The position numbers were made by a program, and so were the translations under genes. From assembly GCA_013180625.2 (NCBI GenBank), contig SNVD02012234.1:310001-374000 (forward strand): a DNA stretch of 64,000 nt, in the 5' to 3' direction. This document shows, piece after piece, positions 12,086-25,109 of the stretch. Numbering within the stretch: the stretch's first letter is position 1; every line of letters starts with the position of its first letter. Under the pieces are notes generated by a model that saw nothing but the letters and a program-made list of their open reading frames with translations, was not told the origin of the DNA and did no database searches. Source of the DNA: Boswellia sacra (lineage: Eukaryota; Streptophyta; Magnoliopsida; Sapindales; Burseraceae).

Positions 12086-12934
12086 ATACTATGTGGGCCG
12101 GGGCGGGTCAAACGGGGCTGGAGGGTGGACCTAGGCCCGGACCCGTCCCAAACAGGTCAACACATTTAGGACCAAACCCGCCCTTAAATTCAAAATAAAC
12201 GGGTCAAGACCCGCCCCTAAAACACGAGTCACACCAGGGCCTTGGACCCGACGGGTCATTTTGCTATCCCTAATCCCTATCCCCATCCCCAATTTAAAAA
12301 TTAATCTTCATCCCCAACCCATCCCTAATTAAAAATTAACCCCCATCCCCACTCCTATTCGCAAATTTTTAAATCATCCCCATCCCCACCCCGTCCCCAA
12401 CTACATACAATAATTTCATTTTTTTGTTCAATTATATCTTAGCATTTTTCTCAACATTGCAACATATTAATAATTTTTTAACTTATGATTAACTTCACTT
12501 TCAAGCTTCCAAAATACAGCAATGTTGATTTTTTAATTTTTCATAATTAATCTACTAATCCAATTAAAGTAAAATTTTGTAGAGACATTGCAGACACTTT
12601 TATATTTAAGCTTGTCAAATTTCAAAATGTTTTGAATAACAGAGATATTTCAAATAATTTATATTTTAGAATCTATCAGTTCTGTCAAAAGCTTTAGGAC
12701 TGACCTCTCTTCATTTGTAAGTATATAAAAAATTTCACTTAAGTGATAAAATTGCAAAAATTTGGAGGATCAAACTAGACTCAAAGAGGAAAAAATATAA
12801 CAAATTTCATAATTTTTTGAAATCTCTAGGTAACTCAAATAAGTTTTGTAAAAATGATCTCCTGCAGAAAACCAAAATTTTCAAAATTCATAGTCATTTT
12901 CAAAACTCCATAAAAAATCAAATACTTAACATTT

Positions 12935-13202
12935 TTAAGTGAAAATTATTTTAAATGAATCCTTGATATGTATATTTTAACATATATAAATTTGAAAAGC
13001 AAATCAAAGCAAAATTACTACAGAAATTTTCGTAACCTTCTATTATCCTCTAAAAATAAGGTTCAATGTTAAGTGAAAATTATTTTAAATGAATCCTTGA
13101 TATGTATATTTTAACATATATAAATTTGAAAAGCAAATCAAAGCAAAATTACTACAGAAATTTTCGTAATCTTCTATTATCCTCTAAAAATAAGGTTCAT
13201 CT
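12935..13202. repeat. 134-bp tandem duplication
   Basis: Two adjacent copies starting TTAAGTGAAAATTATTTT, at 12935 and 13069, are nearly identical; I see one clear difference (CGTAACC versus CGTAATC). The near identity indicates a recent duplication inside the composite element. Confidence 0.9.
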
Positions 13203-13369
13203 CTTTTTCTTTTATCAATCCAATTTATATATTTTTAGGGAATGGGCCGGGCTAGAAAACATAATCTCCATCCCCATTTAATCCTGGAGAAAATTGTTGT
13301 CCTCATTCCCACCCTATAGATACGGGGTAGCCCATCCCCATGGGGATTTGTTCTTGCTCTAGTCACGGC

Positions 13370-15290
13370 AAGCAACCGCTTTATAAATTAGTGCAAGATC
13401 TCATTTGCTAGCAATGTAGGATGTGATAGGCAGCTATAGTAACTATAAAAGAGAGACCAACGCATTTGTAATCTACACCTGTTGATTCTAGCATTGAAAA
13501 TTCAGTTCTCTCCGATTTGCTTTCCTTGTAGTGCTTGGAGTGCTTATACTTTTATAATTAATTAATTAATTCTATTGCAAGATCTCTTTTGGTAGTAAAA
13601 GTAGTATATTATCAATGTATGTTGTAAGGACATATGTTAAAACCTGAAAACTTGAGTATATTTGTTATAAATGATTAAATTACTTCTAAATGTGTGCTTT
13701 TCATTATATTTATAGTGAAATTATTAATTTATTAAAGATTCTGAGATTGTTTAATAATTATTATGATGAGAATATATATAAATAATTCTTAAATCTCAAC
13801 ATGTACTCTTAAGATACGTTAACACTACTTATAAAAATGTCAAATGGTAGAAGCTAGTAGAAAAGATTGAAGAAATAATTAAAATATACAATACCCACCT
13901 TCCAAAACTTGGCACCTTTATTTCTTTAGATTATGACAGACTCCATCAGGTAAATCAATTATATATTTATGATAATTGATGACACCTCTAAATTAACTTT
14001 TAAAGTTGATCCTTGATTGAATTTAGCTTTTCATCAAGGATAGGAAGCGGTTGTTGCACATTACTTTTATGGGAACCCAGCAAAAGTAGGAGAAGTTTAG
14101 AGATCGAGATTGAGTGCAGAGTCCAGTTCCATGGTGCAAATTGGACTCATTTTCTTGCAAATTTGAGCGTCACATTTAGCTTCCTCTCCTGTCTGAAGCA
14201 CATCGTGACATATTTCTTAAGCAGCTACTTGATTCTCCGTGACTGCAACTAGGGAAAATTACTTAATTAGACATTCTTGGCTAACCGGTAACAGTGTTAA
14301 ATTAATTTTGATTGATATCTACACTTTAATCATAATATATATACACACGGTAATGAATACTATTGATCTAGAATACAAGGTTTTGAAAAAGACAACAAAT
14401 TTAGAATCATAATAAAAGCTTTTAATTTGAAGAGTAAATTATTATGAACCTGCAAAATAGAACAAGGAGAAGAAGGAAGAAATTTTTACAAGCACCATTT
14501 CTAACAAAAAATACAAGTATTAATTTCTAAAGACTATCTATATATTTTATCGACAAAAGGTTACAAGTTTGGCTCATATTTATAGCTTATAGAAGTCTCA
14601 TTGTAATATATGTGCTAATTGTTCGAAGCGAAAATAATTTTGAAAAACAAAAAGGGCAAAACATACCAGTACCACGGTTTTGTTTAACAATAATATTGCA
14701 ATAACATTCAAAGAACTCTCAAGAACGCTAACCATAAATTAACAAGTATTATTCATGAGATCGGTCACAAACATCTTGAATAAATTTTTTTAAGTTATAA
14801 AATGACAATTCTAAATATATATATATATAGTATAAATTTTGAAAGCTTCAAAAAATTTAGCTTATCTTAGCTTCTATATTCACCTGAGAGAACAACAAGA
14901 AGAAGAAAGAAACTATTGTAAGAAAACCTTGCCATCTCTAGCCAAAATCTTGAAAGAAGTGTTTTCTCAAATCTGTATTTGCTCAAGAATAAGATGGAGT
15001 GAAGTATTCACAATTTGTGGTTATTTATTATAAAGGACTGAATATAATTTGTTCATATTAGGAAACAAAACCCTCATTCATATTAGGAAAGAATATCCTT
15101 CTTCATATTAGGAAAGAATATCCTACTCAATATTTGCTTTCCTTTTATGAAAGTGCAGTTTATGAGAATGATATCCTCTATCTTTCTCTTTGGTTCAATG
15201 ATCAACTCCATTAGAAAATGGCAATAGATTTAATAGACATTAATTGATATTTGGGAAGCAAATTAAGCTAAAGCGACCAAGCGTCCTTAT
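13370..15290. other. Gene-free intergenic DNA
   Basis: No credible gene was seen. A 79-codon frame at 14013-14252 lacks recognisable motifs. At 15052-15135 a unit of about 27-28 bp around TTCATATTAGGAAAGAATAT is repeated about three times. Confidence 0.5.
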
Positions 15291-15294
15291 GGAA

Positions 15295-15827
15295 GACAAT
15301 GGGGCAAGACCGGGGCAGGGAGGCCCTCTCAATTCCCCACCCCACTGATCAGTATTCCTTGCCCATTCCCTATGCCAAAGATATTTAAGGGCCGGGTGAG
15401 GATGGAGATATCTCCATGCAAGGAATGTTTTCCCTAGTCCCACCACATTCCCTATATATGCCAAATATATTTTATATAATTAAATTTAAGGTTTTAATAA
15501 ATTATATAATATTTTATTTTTAAACAATAATACAATTTTGTGTTATTCCAATAATTAATATATTATATGTCAAATACAAATAATTTTTATATATTATATT
15601 TTTTAAATAAATAATATATTAAAATTAAAATAACATTATATTTTATATTTTTATATAAATGGCAAGGTGGAGAGTAGGTACAGTGTGGGAAATGGTAAAC
15701 CCATCCCTACTCTATCATAATTTGGAAATGAAATTTTTACCCACTCCTGCTCATCTTCATGAAAATTGCCCCCAACCCCACCCCAGTAGAGGCAAATCCC
15801 CAACTCTATGTTACATTTTGTCATCCC
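15295..15827. mobile_element. Decayed hAT-like element with G/C-rich ends
   Basis: The right end, reverse complemented, starts TTAGGGATGACAAAATGT, the TAGGGATGNCAAAAT end seen in plant hAT elements. It is followed by TGGGGATTTGC and GGGGTGGGG runs. The left part contains the same kind of run (ATGGGGCAAGACCGGGGCAG) but no clean terminus, so the element is probably truncated or heavily mutated. There is no coding content. Confidence 0.5.
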
Positions 15828-16453
15828 TAACCATCCTTCAAATGATCTTGAAGGATTGATTTCTTGGATTAGTAAGCTTTCTCGCTGGTAATTGCAAGCT
15901 AGCTAGGTAGATGCCCAAGCATTTTAGACAAATAGATAGAGTTTCATTAAAGTAATGTTACATCTACAACATATCTTCAACCAATTTTTTATACAAGCTG
16001 AGTTCGCAAAATATCACCGAATAAGTAAAAAATAAAGGTAAATAAAAAATTTTAATTAAATTGCATAATATTGTAATTATCTTTTGTCAACTTAGGTTGT
16101 ATAAAAGTTTATTGTAAATAAGTTATAGATGTATTCCATTAATTTAATTGCTTGGATTTTCAAGGAGAGATCTTTGTAAGGCTATAACATGTTAATATTG
16201 ATTATTTTGTTATCAATTTGATAACTCTATAGAATTTGTAACAAATTATTTTAATAAAATACATATATTCTATCATTATACGTCATTTTAATAGTTATTG
16301 TTCTAAATTGAGTATAATTATAAGATAAGATAAATAACATGCTAAAAAAATGTATAAATCATTATCACATTATTGACAAATACTAAAACTTGGCAATAAT
16401 AATACTTTGGGATTGTACTCTTTGCAGGGCAATATATTTCTGTGAATGACTTA
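15828..16453. other. Gene-free intergenic DNA
   Basis: AT-rich sequence with no recognised gene, RNA or element end. Confidence 0.5.
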
Positions 16454-16462
16454 TTATAACTA

Positions 16463-17264
16463 GAGTTATTCTATTGAGCTCCCAATTTTTACCTCTTCAG
16501 CTTCTATTTCTAAATACACTCAATTGAAAATTTTAAACCCCTTTATCTTTCTCATTAGACCCTATTTCATTCTTTAAATACCCTTTCAATATATAACCAA
16601 GTTTTTCATTACTCCTACTTTTATTTCGCGGATTCTCTAGATTATATCATGAAACTAAAGAATAGAAATACAAACATTTTAAGATCTGAGATTCGGCATG
16701 AAATTTAAGGCTAAATGACAAGGATCTGAAACTCCTTGTCTTACTATACATTAGCCTGCTCCCAGAAAAAGAATTTGTTAATAGAAGAAACAAAAAGCTA
16801 CTCATTGCAATTGATGATGGAACTGCGAAAACTTAATATTGCAACTAAGACTAAGAGCATAAGAAAACGTGGAAATTACAAGGCAATTAGCATGCAAGTG
16901 ATGCCAAGCAGCTGGAGTTTTTGTTTCTCATGCGAAATAGGCATTGGCTTATTCTCCATTTTTAAATGTTTATCATCATCCTCTAACTGCTTTCTCCATC
17001 ACTTGAAAAATAATATATAAATATGAAGAGTTAAATTTGTTGTTCAAGAGTTGAGTTATACTTTCAAGAGTTCAAAAGTTAAATTCATACGTATATAAAT
17101 TATGGTTTGTAATTATTTAAGAGAATTAGGGTTTATTATAGTAAATAATTGGATGTGTATTGAGAATTTTTATCATTTTTACTAATTTTATTTTAGGATA
17201 AAATTATAAAAAATAAAAATAGAGATTAAAAAGATTTAAAAAAAAGGACTGAATGTAACAACTC
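16463..17264. mobile_element. Mutator-like MITE with 9-bp target duplication
   Basis: An exact 9-bp TTATAACTA flanks the element at 16454-16462 and 17265-17273. The ends are GAGTTATTCTATTGAGCTCC and, reverse complemented, GAGTTGTTACATTCAGTCC. The 802-bp interior is non-coding; the 94-codon frame at 16736-17020 has no motif. Related ends occur at 18241, 22320, 23162 and 30937, so this is one member of a small local family. Confidence 0.75.
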
Positions 17265-17273
17265 TTATAACTA

Positions 17274-19279
17274 TTGAAGGTAAAAAAGCCCAAACCAACT
17301 GAATAAGGTTGTAAAAGCCATCAAACATTGAAGCCTTCTCATGTAAAGCAAAGACTACCAAGCTCATGGGCTTCCAGCCCATCAAGGAAACTAACCAGTT
17401 GTCAACAAGATGAGGTTAAAGTCTATCCAGTAAAGGAAAGAGTAGAAATATTTGACTCTCATTAATAAGTATATTATAATTATATACTTATTTAACTCAA
17501 ATTTAATTCTAAATATACTTATTGTCAGTTTTAATTAAATTATCATTTAATTTTTAATTAGCCTTTATTTTTAAAACAATTAGCCCCCATGAGTAGTTTT
17601 TAGGAGTCAAGTCAAAAATAATAATAGAACTTGAGGAGCTTGTCGGGACGGCTTGGTAAGCAAGCAACTTGCGCCACCTCTTATTTTCTTATTTTATAAT
17701 TAAATTATTATTTAATCTTAATAGTGTTTATTTTTTCAATCTATTGATACTGGCTGCATTTCTTAAATTTAAGCAATATTATTAATCATACATAAAAAAA
17801 TTATAATTTTAACAGTAAATAATTGTTTCTCCTTATATTATTGGACTTTCCAAGGCCATATCAAAAAAATCAAATATTTTTTTTAGTTTTGGTGTTAGAA
17901 AAGATGAGAGAGAAAACAAAAATCGAGGATTTGGTGTTTAAATCTAATTTATGTTCTTAATTAGTAGAAATTTAAAGAGAAAGAAATATAAACATATTTT
18001 AAATAGAGAGGAAAACATAAAAAATTGGAAAGACGGAGAAAACGATATTTATGTGAGAAGAACATGAAGTTATTGTTTTCATAGAGAAAATAATGAAAAA
18101 AGATTGAGATATATAAGGAGAGAGGGAGAGTTGTTGTCAAGTCCATTTCTCCATATTAATTATTTTATTTATTATATTTTTAAACCAATTTTACTCTCAG
18201 TGGAGACTAGTGAGGTAAAAAATGGGGACTGAATAGAACTACTATAAAGAAAATGAAAGTATATATGTTCAATGATACATGGCCTTAATTGCCTCAAACC
18301 TTTTATACCAAATCACCACAAAATATGAAACTAGATGCCATCCATTAATGGAAATTTTGCTTCCACCAATATTTTTCTTTAAATAGCGTTATATGAACCT
18401 CAAAAGCTCTTTCTACACTCATTTTTTAAGTACACTAACCACTTAATTTAAAAAAAAAATTAAAACTTAACCTAAAACAAATAAATAATTTTTAAAAAAA
18501 TAATCGATAAAAAAACAATAAATTTATATTTATTACATTAAAAAATATAATTAAAACATAAAAGTTTTATTGAAAATTGATAAAACAAGTTAATTATAAA
18601 AATAAATTATTTTATCAATAAATCATGTAGTTCATAAATAAATAAATAAATTTTTATGGTAATTTTCTATAAAATGCAATGATAAATAATAAGCTATTAT
18701 CATCTATTGATTTTATGGAATTATTTTTAAAATTATTTATATTTTTGGATAACAAATTAATTATTTTAATTCTAAAATAATGAGTATTCCTAGAAAAGGT
18801 ATGGAGAGAGTTTAAAGGGGCTCATTTAGGCCCATCCTTCTTCTTTTTGGGCACAAGAGATCTATTTATATTTAAATTGCAGGTCAAATAATTTTAATAT
18901 TAGGACACTTGGAAGATTTCTTTGTCTTATGCCTAAGGATGGGTCATTTATTTGAGCTGGTTGAAGTACAATTTATTTATTAGGTCATTTTTTTGTGCTC
19001 AAAAGAAAAAAAAGGGGGGACTTATAACTTATCTATCTAATAATATCCAATAATTTATCGATTTGTGATTACAATATCTATCCATATTTAAAAAAAATGC
19101 TATTATTTAACAAATAGTGTTACTTTTGATTACTCCCACCAATAAAATAATGAAACCCCACTTTTAATTATTTTTTCAATTACGTACTTGCCTTTGATAA
19201 AAATTACTTAAACAAGTAGATCTTTCTTTACACGCCTTTAAAATTTTATTATCTTAACATAACAAATTAAAGTATAGTA
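17274..19279. other. Gene-free AT-rich DNA with an orphan element end
   Basis: No gene is visible. At 18205-18241 the sequence GGGGACTGAATAGAACTAC is the right-hand end of the same element family as 16463-17264, but I could not find a matching left end. The rest is A/T-rich with many short ATTTT runs. Confidence 0.5.
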
Positions 19280-19471
19280 ATGTTATACTTACAAAGTTTG
19301 AATAAAAATTTTATATAAAAAATTGATGTGGCACCACTAATTTAATGACACATGACTCACAAATATTATTATATTAACAACTCATATTAATCTTTTCATT
19401 CACTTAATGCTACATCAACTTTGTATACAACCTTTGTATACAAACTTTATAAGTGTAGTATTATTGATTAA
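19280..19471. mobile_element. Short foldback MITE
   Basis: The left part (TTATACTTACAAAGTTTG, then TTGATGTGGCA) is complementary to the right part (GATGTAGCATTAAG read inverted, ACTTATAAAGTTTGTATAC). It forms an imperfect foldback of about 190 bp with no coding content. Confidence 0.5.
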
Positions 19472-20084
19472 AGCAAGAAACAACTAATTAAGTTGGCGTA
19501 TTATATTTGAAACCACCTATCATATTAATATATTGTATAAAATAATCTCTTGATAGCGTGAAAGTTTACCCATGTGTTGTGGCGAACCCAAGATTCATGT
19601 GAGAGGGGGCACCTTCAATATTTTAATATTTATAAATTACTAATAAATCGTGATTGTACAAGAAAATTTAATAAAGAATAATGCTGGATCTATAACTCAT
19701 TTAACACCAAGATTTTATACAATCTGAGTTTAACCATAATATAAAAAAATAGTATACCTAGATAAAGGAACATAATAACTTTAACCCTCCAAAAAATTGG
19801 GATACAATAAATCAAAATTTAAAAGACTAATATTTGATAATTTATTCAATAAATGGGCATTCATATACAATTGTCCATAACTGTATTCTATTAGTAAGAC
19901 TTGATTGATTGACATTCCAAGTATAGTGACTTTTTTTCCCAATAAATAAATACTAAAGAGAAAAGTACTACTTATATTAGAGTAAATAAATCATAGTAAA
20001 AAATAAAAATACAATTTATTATATAAAATAATAAAACTAAAATATAATAGAAACTTGCGTACTTGTAATTAAACTAAGGTAGTG
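19472..20084. other. Gene-free intergenic DNA
   Basis: AT-rich. The GGCGAACCCAAGATTCATGTGAGAGGGGGC stretch at 19581-19610 resembles a terminal motif of dispersed plant repeats, but no element could be bounded. Confidence 0.4.
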
Positions 20085-21195
20085 CTTATTTTCATCACTT
20101 AACACCTTTTAGATCTAACATTTTTTAAGACTTAATTTATACCACTTCAAATTATATTTGTTTACTCTTTTATATACCTCTTAAAAAAAAGTGGTAAATG
20201 AATATCTTATTTTTAATATAACAATTTTACCCTTATAATAATAAATATAAAAAATTAAATTAAAACATCAATATAGTAATAAATTAATAAGCTTACTTAT
20301 TATAAAAATCAATATATTTATATTTTGTTTGATATAAGCCAAGATTATCAATAATTTTAACTCTTATTATTTCTTAATTAATTTATTACATTAAATTTAT
20401 TTATTTTAATGTTATTAATAAATGCATGTAAAACAAGTCAAATTTCAAAAATTCATGTATATTAGATAAATTATATTACAATAATTATTCTCTTTTTATA
20501 TTTTATATCATATATAAAATAATTTAATTTTTAAATTAAAAATTTGAATTTCAAAGTAGGTAAGTAATATTACATAAATATTTTTATTTAAAACAAAAAT
20601 AAAAAAAATTTGAAAATCTGAATGCCAAGAGCTATAGTTTCGTCCGCCGTCGTCTGTCGCCACCAGCCGCCAGTGTTGCACAATTCTGATATCGCATATA
20701 CCATCACGATCAGATCTAACCGATCTACAACGCCACCGGATTAGTTTTACAAGAAATCATACTGTTTGACTGTAAAAGGCCGAGAAACATTCAGTTCGAT
20801 TAGATCCGATCATGATAGTATATGCAGCGTCGCGCGTTTCTGACACCAACAGCGAACGATAATGTAGGTATGCCAGTTTCCATAATTTATAACAAATAAA
20901 ATATCAATATTATTATATATATGTTATTTTTAATATTATATATTTTAATTAATTATATAATTTTATTAATTGGATGTAAAGGATATTTGTACAATAAAAA
21001 TTGTTATAAGAGGGTAGTTTAAATATTTCAAACTTTTCAGACATTTTGAAGAAAAAAGTGATAAATTTTCACTTTTTCTATTGAGACAAGTTCATGTGAA
21101 AATAAGTAATTAGATGAAAAAACAAAAATAAAAAATTGTGTATACCTCTTAAATTTGAATAGATTCAGATGTAAGTGGTCCAATCAAACGGGCCC
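20085..21195. mobile_element. Degenerate inverted-end DNA element, about 1.1 kb
   Basis: Scattered segments at the two ends pair in inverted orientation. On the left are a TATACC segment near 20140, TACCTCTTAAAAAAAAGTGG and ACAATTTTACCCTTATAATA. On the right (reverse complement) are GAGGTATACACAATTTTTTA and CTACCCTCTTATAACAATTT. The right end complement begins GGGCCCGTTTGATTGGACC, a typical end of plant hAT-like repeats. A GC-richer core at 20635-20880 has no open frame I can name. Confidence 0.45.
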
Positions 21196-21908
21196 TAAGT
21201 GGGCTCCTAAATGTTTTACATGAAAATAATTCAGGAAAATGAAAGAGAAAATCTAGAAATTAGTTTTTTTTTTTTTTTTTTTGAAGAAGTGATCTAATAG
21301 TAAACTATTCAAAACAAAGGGTTAAAGCTGAATTTTTAATTTTCAGGAGGAGCTTGGGGCCCCGTGTGAAATCTGATTGAGGAACCTTATTCTCACACAA
21401 GCTGTATATACATGCGCGAGTGGCATTTCTATCAAAAGTACTATTTTCACTGTGTTGATGTTGTGACTGGTTATCAAATTTGGTCCGAAATTAATATTCT
21501 TCTTCCACCCAAATGTAACAAGAAAGAGCACTTGATGCAAAATAATTTTGCTTCATGTCAATCAATCTGTTTCCCGCAAATGTTTGTCGTGCATCGATAT
21601 AGGTAGATCAGACACTAGGAACAAAGCAAGTTGAATAAGCGCAGATGGTACTTTGGTGACTTAAAAACCTTAAGCGATATTCATTTGCATTTTTCTGGTC
21701 AATAAAAAAGAACTATGGAAATTGGTAGTTAATGTAGAAAGCGCCAATTAAGATGCAAATTTAACAGCAAATAAAACATAGAAGGCCGTGCAATGTGGTG
21801 TAGATTAGTTTTCAGCTCCCAGGAGTACTAATGGGTGTTTTAGAATGGAAGAAAGGAGGATACCTTGGAAATTATATAGGGTGTTATAGTAATCTTTATA
21901 TACTTAGA
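21196..21908. other. Gene-free intergenic DNA
   Basis: Contains a T-run at 21265-21283. Two overlapping small frames (21343-21606) lack domains and are not called as genes. Confidence 0.4.
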
Positions 21909-22311
21909 GGGGTTAATTTAATTTGCCCCCTGAGGTTAGACCAAAATAAAATTGAGGACCTCAGTTTTCTGAAACTCAAAATTACCCCTTGAGGTTACTG
22001 TAGTACCGTTAGATTTAACGGAAAATGTATTAAATAGTAACTTAACGCTTTAGAAACCATTTAGAAAAGGGTATTATAGTCTATTTTACTGCTTATTAAC
22101 GTTAAGTTATTATTTAATATATTTTTTGTTAAATCTAATATTAGCATTAAGTTATTATTCAATACATTTTCCGTTAAGTCTAACGGTTTAATACATTTCC
22201 CGTTAAATCTAACGGCGCTATAGTAACCTCAGGGGGTATTCTTAGATTTCAGAAAACTGAGGTCCTCAATTTTTTTTAGGCCTAATCTCAGGAGGCAAAT
22301 TGAATTATCCC
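21909..22311. mobile_element. Long foldback element, about 400 bp
   Basis: The left arm (TTTGCCCCCTGAGGTTAGAC, GAGGACCTCAGTTTTCTGAAA, GAGGTTACTGTAG, CCGTTAGATTTAACGG) is mirrored by the right arm (complements TTTGCCTCCTGAGATTAGGC, GAGGACCTCAGTTTTCTGAAA, GAGGTTACTATAG, CCGTTAGATTTAACGG). The arms cover most of the element. The CCGTTARATTTAACGG motif recurs several times inside. A partial target-duplication match (TACTTAGA versus TACTTTTAGA) was seen but is not clean. Confidence 0.75.
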
Positions 22312-22319
22312 TACTTTTA

Positions 22320-23162
22320 GAGTGATACTATTGAGCCCCCACCACTCGACTCTTTAGCCCCCATTTTCTAATTAAATAAGGACATATTTGTCAAATATAA
22401 ACAATAAAGTAATGTGTATCGTTTATTATTTTTAATTACTCTATCCTATTATTATTCTGGTTTCCAATAATAACATATCTAGAAATTATTCTTTCTCCTT
22501 TTACTTAATCCACTTCTATTAAACAAAAACTATTTTTTTAAATTCAGTCAAAATATTTTGTCATTAACTTTCATTACCCTTTTACCTAAAAGAAAAAAGA
22601 AAAAGAAAGATAACAACATAAGATAACAAAAATCAAATAAAGATTGTTCTTTTCAACACATCAATAAATAAGTAGTTGTTAATTTGTGATTCTTCACTGC
22701 CATTCGGAACAAGAGCTTATGCATTGATTAGAGAGTATATTCATAAGCTCATATCAATGAAACTACTTATTTACGTATTGCTATGCGATTATAAGGTACT
22801 CCTCTTATGCTTTATTTTTGTATATATCAATAAAACTCATGTCGACTTTTTTTTCAAAAAAAGAAATTACCCTGTATGTAATCGTTTCTTAAAATTCTAT
22901 CTAACTTTTACATTTGCTCATTAATTCTTTATTCCATAAATGATTTCACCTCTTTATTTTAATGAATTAATTGAATTAAAGGACATATAAGGGATGATAT
23001 TTAATAGGACTGGAAAGAATATTTAGCAAATGGCAAAAATGATTTGGAATCTTTAAGGAAATGAAAGATCCTTATTATTATTAACTTATAACAATTTAAA
23101 CCCTATTTAATTTAGGAATGGAGGCTCAAGACTTGATTAATAAGGGCTGAATATAACTACTC
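22320..23162. mobile_element. Inverted-end MITE related to 16463-17264
   Basis: The left end GAGTGATACTATTGAGCCCC and the right end (complement GAGTAGTTATATTCAGCCC) pair over about 75 bp, including CTAATTAAATAAGG versus CTAAATTAAATAGG. A second copy of the left end lies inverted at 30765-30937. The frame at 22676-22924 has no domain. No clear target duplication was found. Confidence 0.6.
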
Positions 23163-23984
23163 TATAATTATTGTGCATGATTAACAATCAGCCTTCAAAA
23201 TTTCTTTTATTATTTATGATTTGTTCTTGAGGCCCACGATAACTAGATCAATCGAAGGCTTCGAACAGCACAGCCCCACGCCATCCCTGCCTTGTTACTA
23301 TTGATCAACTGCGAGTTGGCCACCATCCTTCAGCTCCTCATGTGTTGATTTATCCTCACTTAGATCACCCCCGCACATTCCTCAAAGATAACCCACATCC
23401 CACAGCAACCAGACAACAACATCTTTCATTTAAAATAATAATGAAATAAAAAGAATCAATCCTTTTATCTTCCTTCTGAAGAAGATGACGATGGGTTTTT
23501 GATGGATCAACGAACGAAGAGAAAGAAGGAATTAGAATGTATACACTCGTATAAAATTAGTGTTACTCAAATGGCCTGATTTCGAGTTTTGTCAAAACAC
23601 TAACATGTGGCAAAGGGCAACCTTTAATGATGCCGATTTCGGCTATTAGAGATTTTAATTGTTAGTTTCCTTTGAAGGAAATATTAATTATTTGCCTCTA
23701 CCAATGTTCGCCCAAATTAAGCAAAGCGTTGTGAATATCTCTTGCCGTCGACCCTTTATTTTTTTGTGATTAATAAAGTTAGACTTATAATCTAAATCCA
23801 ATAAAAAATCTACAGTCTGATATAACAGTTTAAGTAACAAAATTCTACTGAATATGTAACTTCCCTCGTTTTTTTTCTTTTCTAGTAAATTTTGTTACGC
23901 AAACTGCTAGATTATAGATTTTTGATTATATTTGAACTGTAAGTCTAGCACTACTGTTTTACAATTTAACATTTAACCTAGAGC
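23163..23984. other. Gene-free DNA with a GC-richer patch
   Basis: A patch at 23230-23420 is richer in GC and might be a coding relic, but all frames are broken and no family is recognisable. The remainder is AT-rich. Confidence 0.4.
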
Positions 23985-24388
23985 CTATTTGTTTAGGCTT
24001 CTTTAAGTAGAGATTATTAAAATATTTTTTTATAATAGAGCTTTACCTTTATTAAAATATTTTTTATTGTTTGATGAGATAAATAGAGAAGCACTTGTTA
24101 TAATTAAACTACTAAAATACAGTTTCCTTAAAAGGAAAGAATAAAGTAAAATATTTAAAATTAAATTAGGGTGTCTTTGATATTTCAAAAATTAAAAAAA
24201 AAGGTTCAAAAAGTGCTTTTCTCCAAAAATCTTAATTTTTAGCTTCTCAGAAGATATAAAATAATTTTTTTAATCTTCTATAAGCTCTACTCATGTGGCA
24301 ATCAAACGATATAAAATAAAGTTAAAAGAGATTTTAATATTAAAAGAACTCTTTTTGTCAATAGAGAAGTTCAAACAGATATACTCTT
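23985..24388. mobile_element. hAT-like MITE, about 400 bp
   Basis: The left end GAGCCTATTTGTTTAGGCTT and the right end complement GAGTATATCTGTTTGAACTT are related inverted repeats followed by TCT-rich tracts on both arms. This is the common plant MITE form ending in a TGTTTGAACTTC-type terminus. There is no coding content and no perfect 8-bp duplication. Confidence 0.55.
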
Positions 24389-24472
24389 AAATATTTATAT
24401 ATTTTATGTGAATATTTCATACATCTTATACGTGACATTTAACTTAAATTTCATCCCAAATATTTTGGGGAG

Positions 24473-24542
24473 CATGCCATGCTTCCGTTGTATCTGCATC
24501 ATGCCATGCTTCCGTTGTATCTGCATCATGCCATGCTTCCCC
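24473..24542. repeat. 27-bp tandem repeat, about 2.6 copies
   Basis: Copies start at 24473, 24500 and 24527, each with CATGCCATGCTTCC. They are perfectly conserved by eye. Confidence 0.9.
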
Positions 24543-24959
24543 AGTGTTAAAGGACAATAATAGAAGCACGTACAAGCATAATTGCTAATGGTTTGATTTA
24601 AGGATAATATTAGTATTACAAACTATTTTATACAAGAACAATACTCGATCTACTTCCCTCTATAAGCAACTTTTTCTAGAATTTGAGTTGTCAAAATGTT
24701 ATTGGAACGTTAATTACATATCATACACTTTATTAATTTATTTTTATTTTTTAATCCATCTTATTTTGTTAAATAAATTATATATAGAGTTGATTATAGA
24801 TGAGTTATAGATAGAATATTAATTTTTATACAAATTTTTTGTATAAATTAATGATTGGATGATTGATGACTGAATTAAAAAAATTAATGACATTAACTAA
24901 GGTTAGGTTGACGAAGTGACAATCATGCATTAATGTTATATGAATTTATATACGTGAAT

Positions 24960-25109
24960 TCGTAGAAATAGATCGTGCGTGTAACACACTCTCAATTTGA
25001 TGTACTGGCCACTGTTTGAATTGTATTTTTGGAAACATTAAGTACGCATCTCGCGGCATTAGAAGTCTCTTGTCTTGACGCCTTTTTCGTGCTTCAGCCT
25101 CGGGCACCA
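24960..25109 (-). other. Possible orphan coding fragment
   Basis: The frame encodes a stretch with mixed, non-repetitive composition (VPEAEARKRRQDKRLL, then MPRDAYLMFPKIQFKQWPVH) and GC content above its surroundings, unlike most spurious frames here. It could be a relic exon. I do not recognise the family, and no adjacent exon could be joined to it. Confidence 0.25.

Larger units (their letters stand above)
10224..13361. mobile_element. Large composite hAT-like element with nested insertions
   Basis: The outer limits are suggested by GTCACGAC (10216-10223) and GTCACGGC (13362-13369), a 7/8 match flanking TAGAGGTGG on the left and a right end whose complement starts TAGAGCAAG. The outer parts (10224-10440 and 12090-13361) contain G/C-rich runs such as GGGGCGGGGC and CCATCCCCA, typical of a group of plant non-autonomous hAT elements. 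Inside are an inverted-arm element (10552-11655), an hAT element within it (11014-11550) and a 134-bp tandem duplication. The short outer TIR and one mismatch in the duplication make the outer limits tentative. Confidence 0.45.

Noticed and set aside
24473..24542. Tandem repeat considered as a regulatory array
   Set aside because: Only about 2.6 copies in gene-free DNA; simple duplication suffices.
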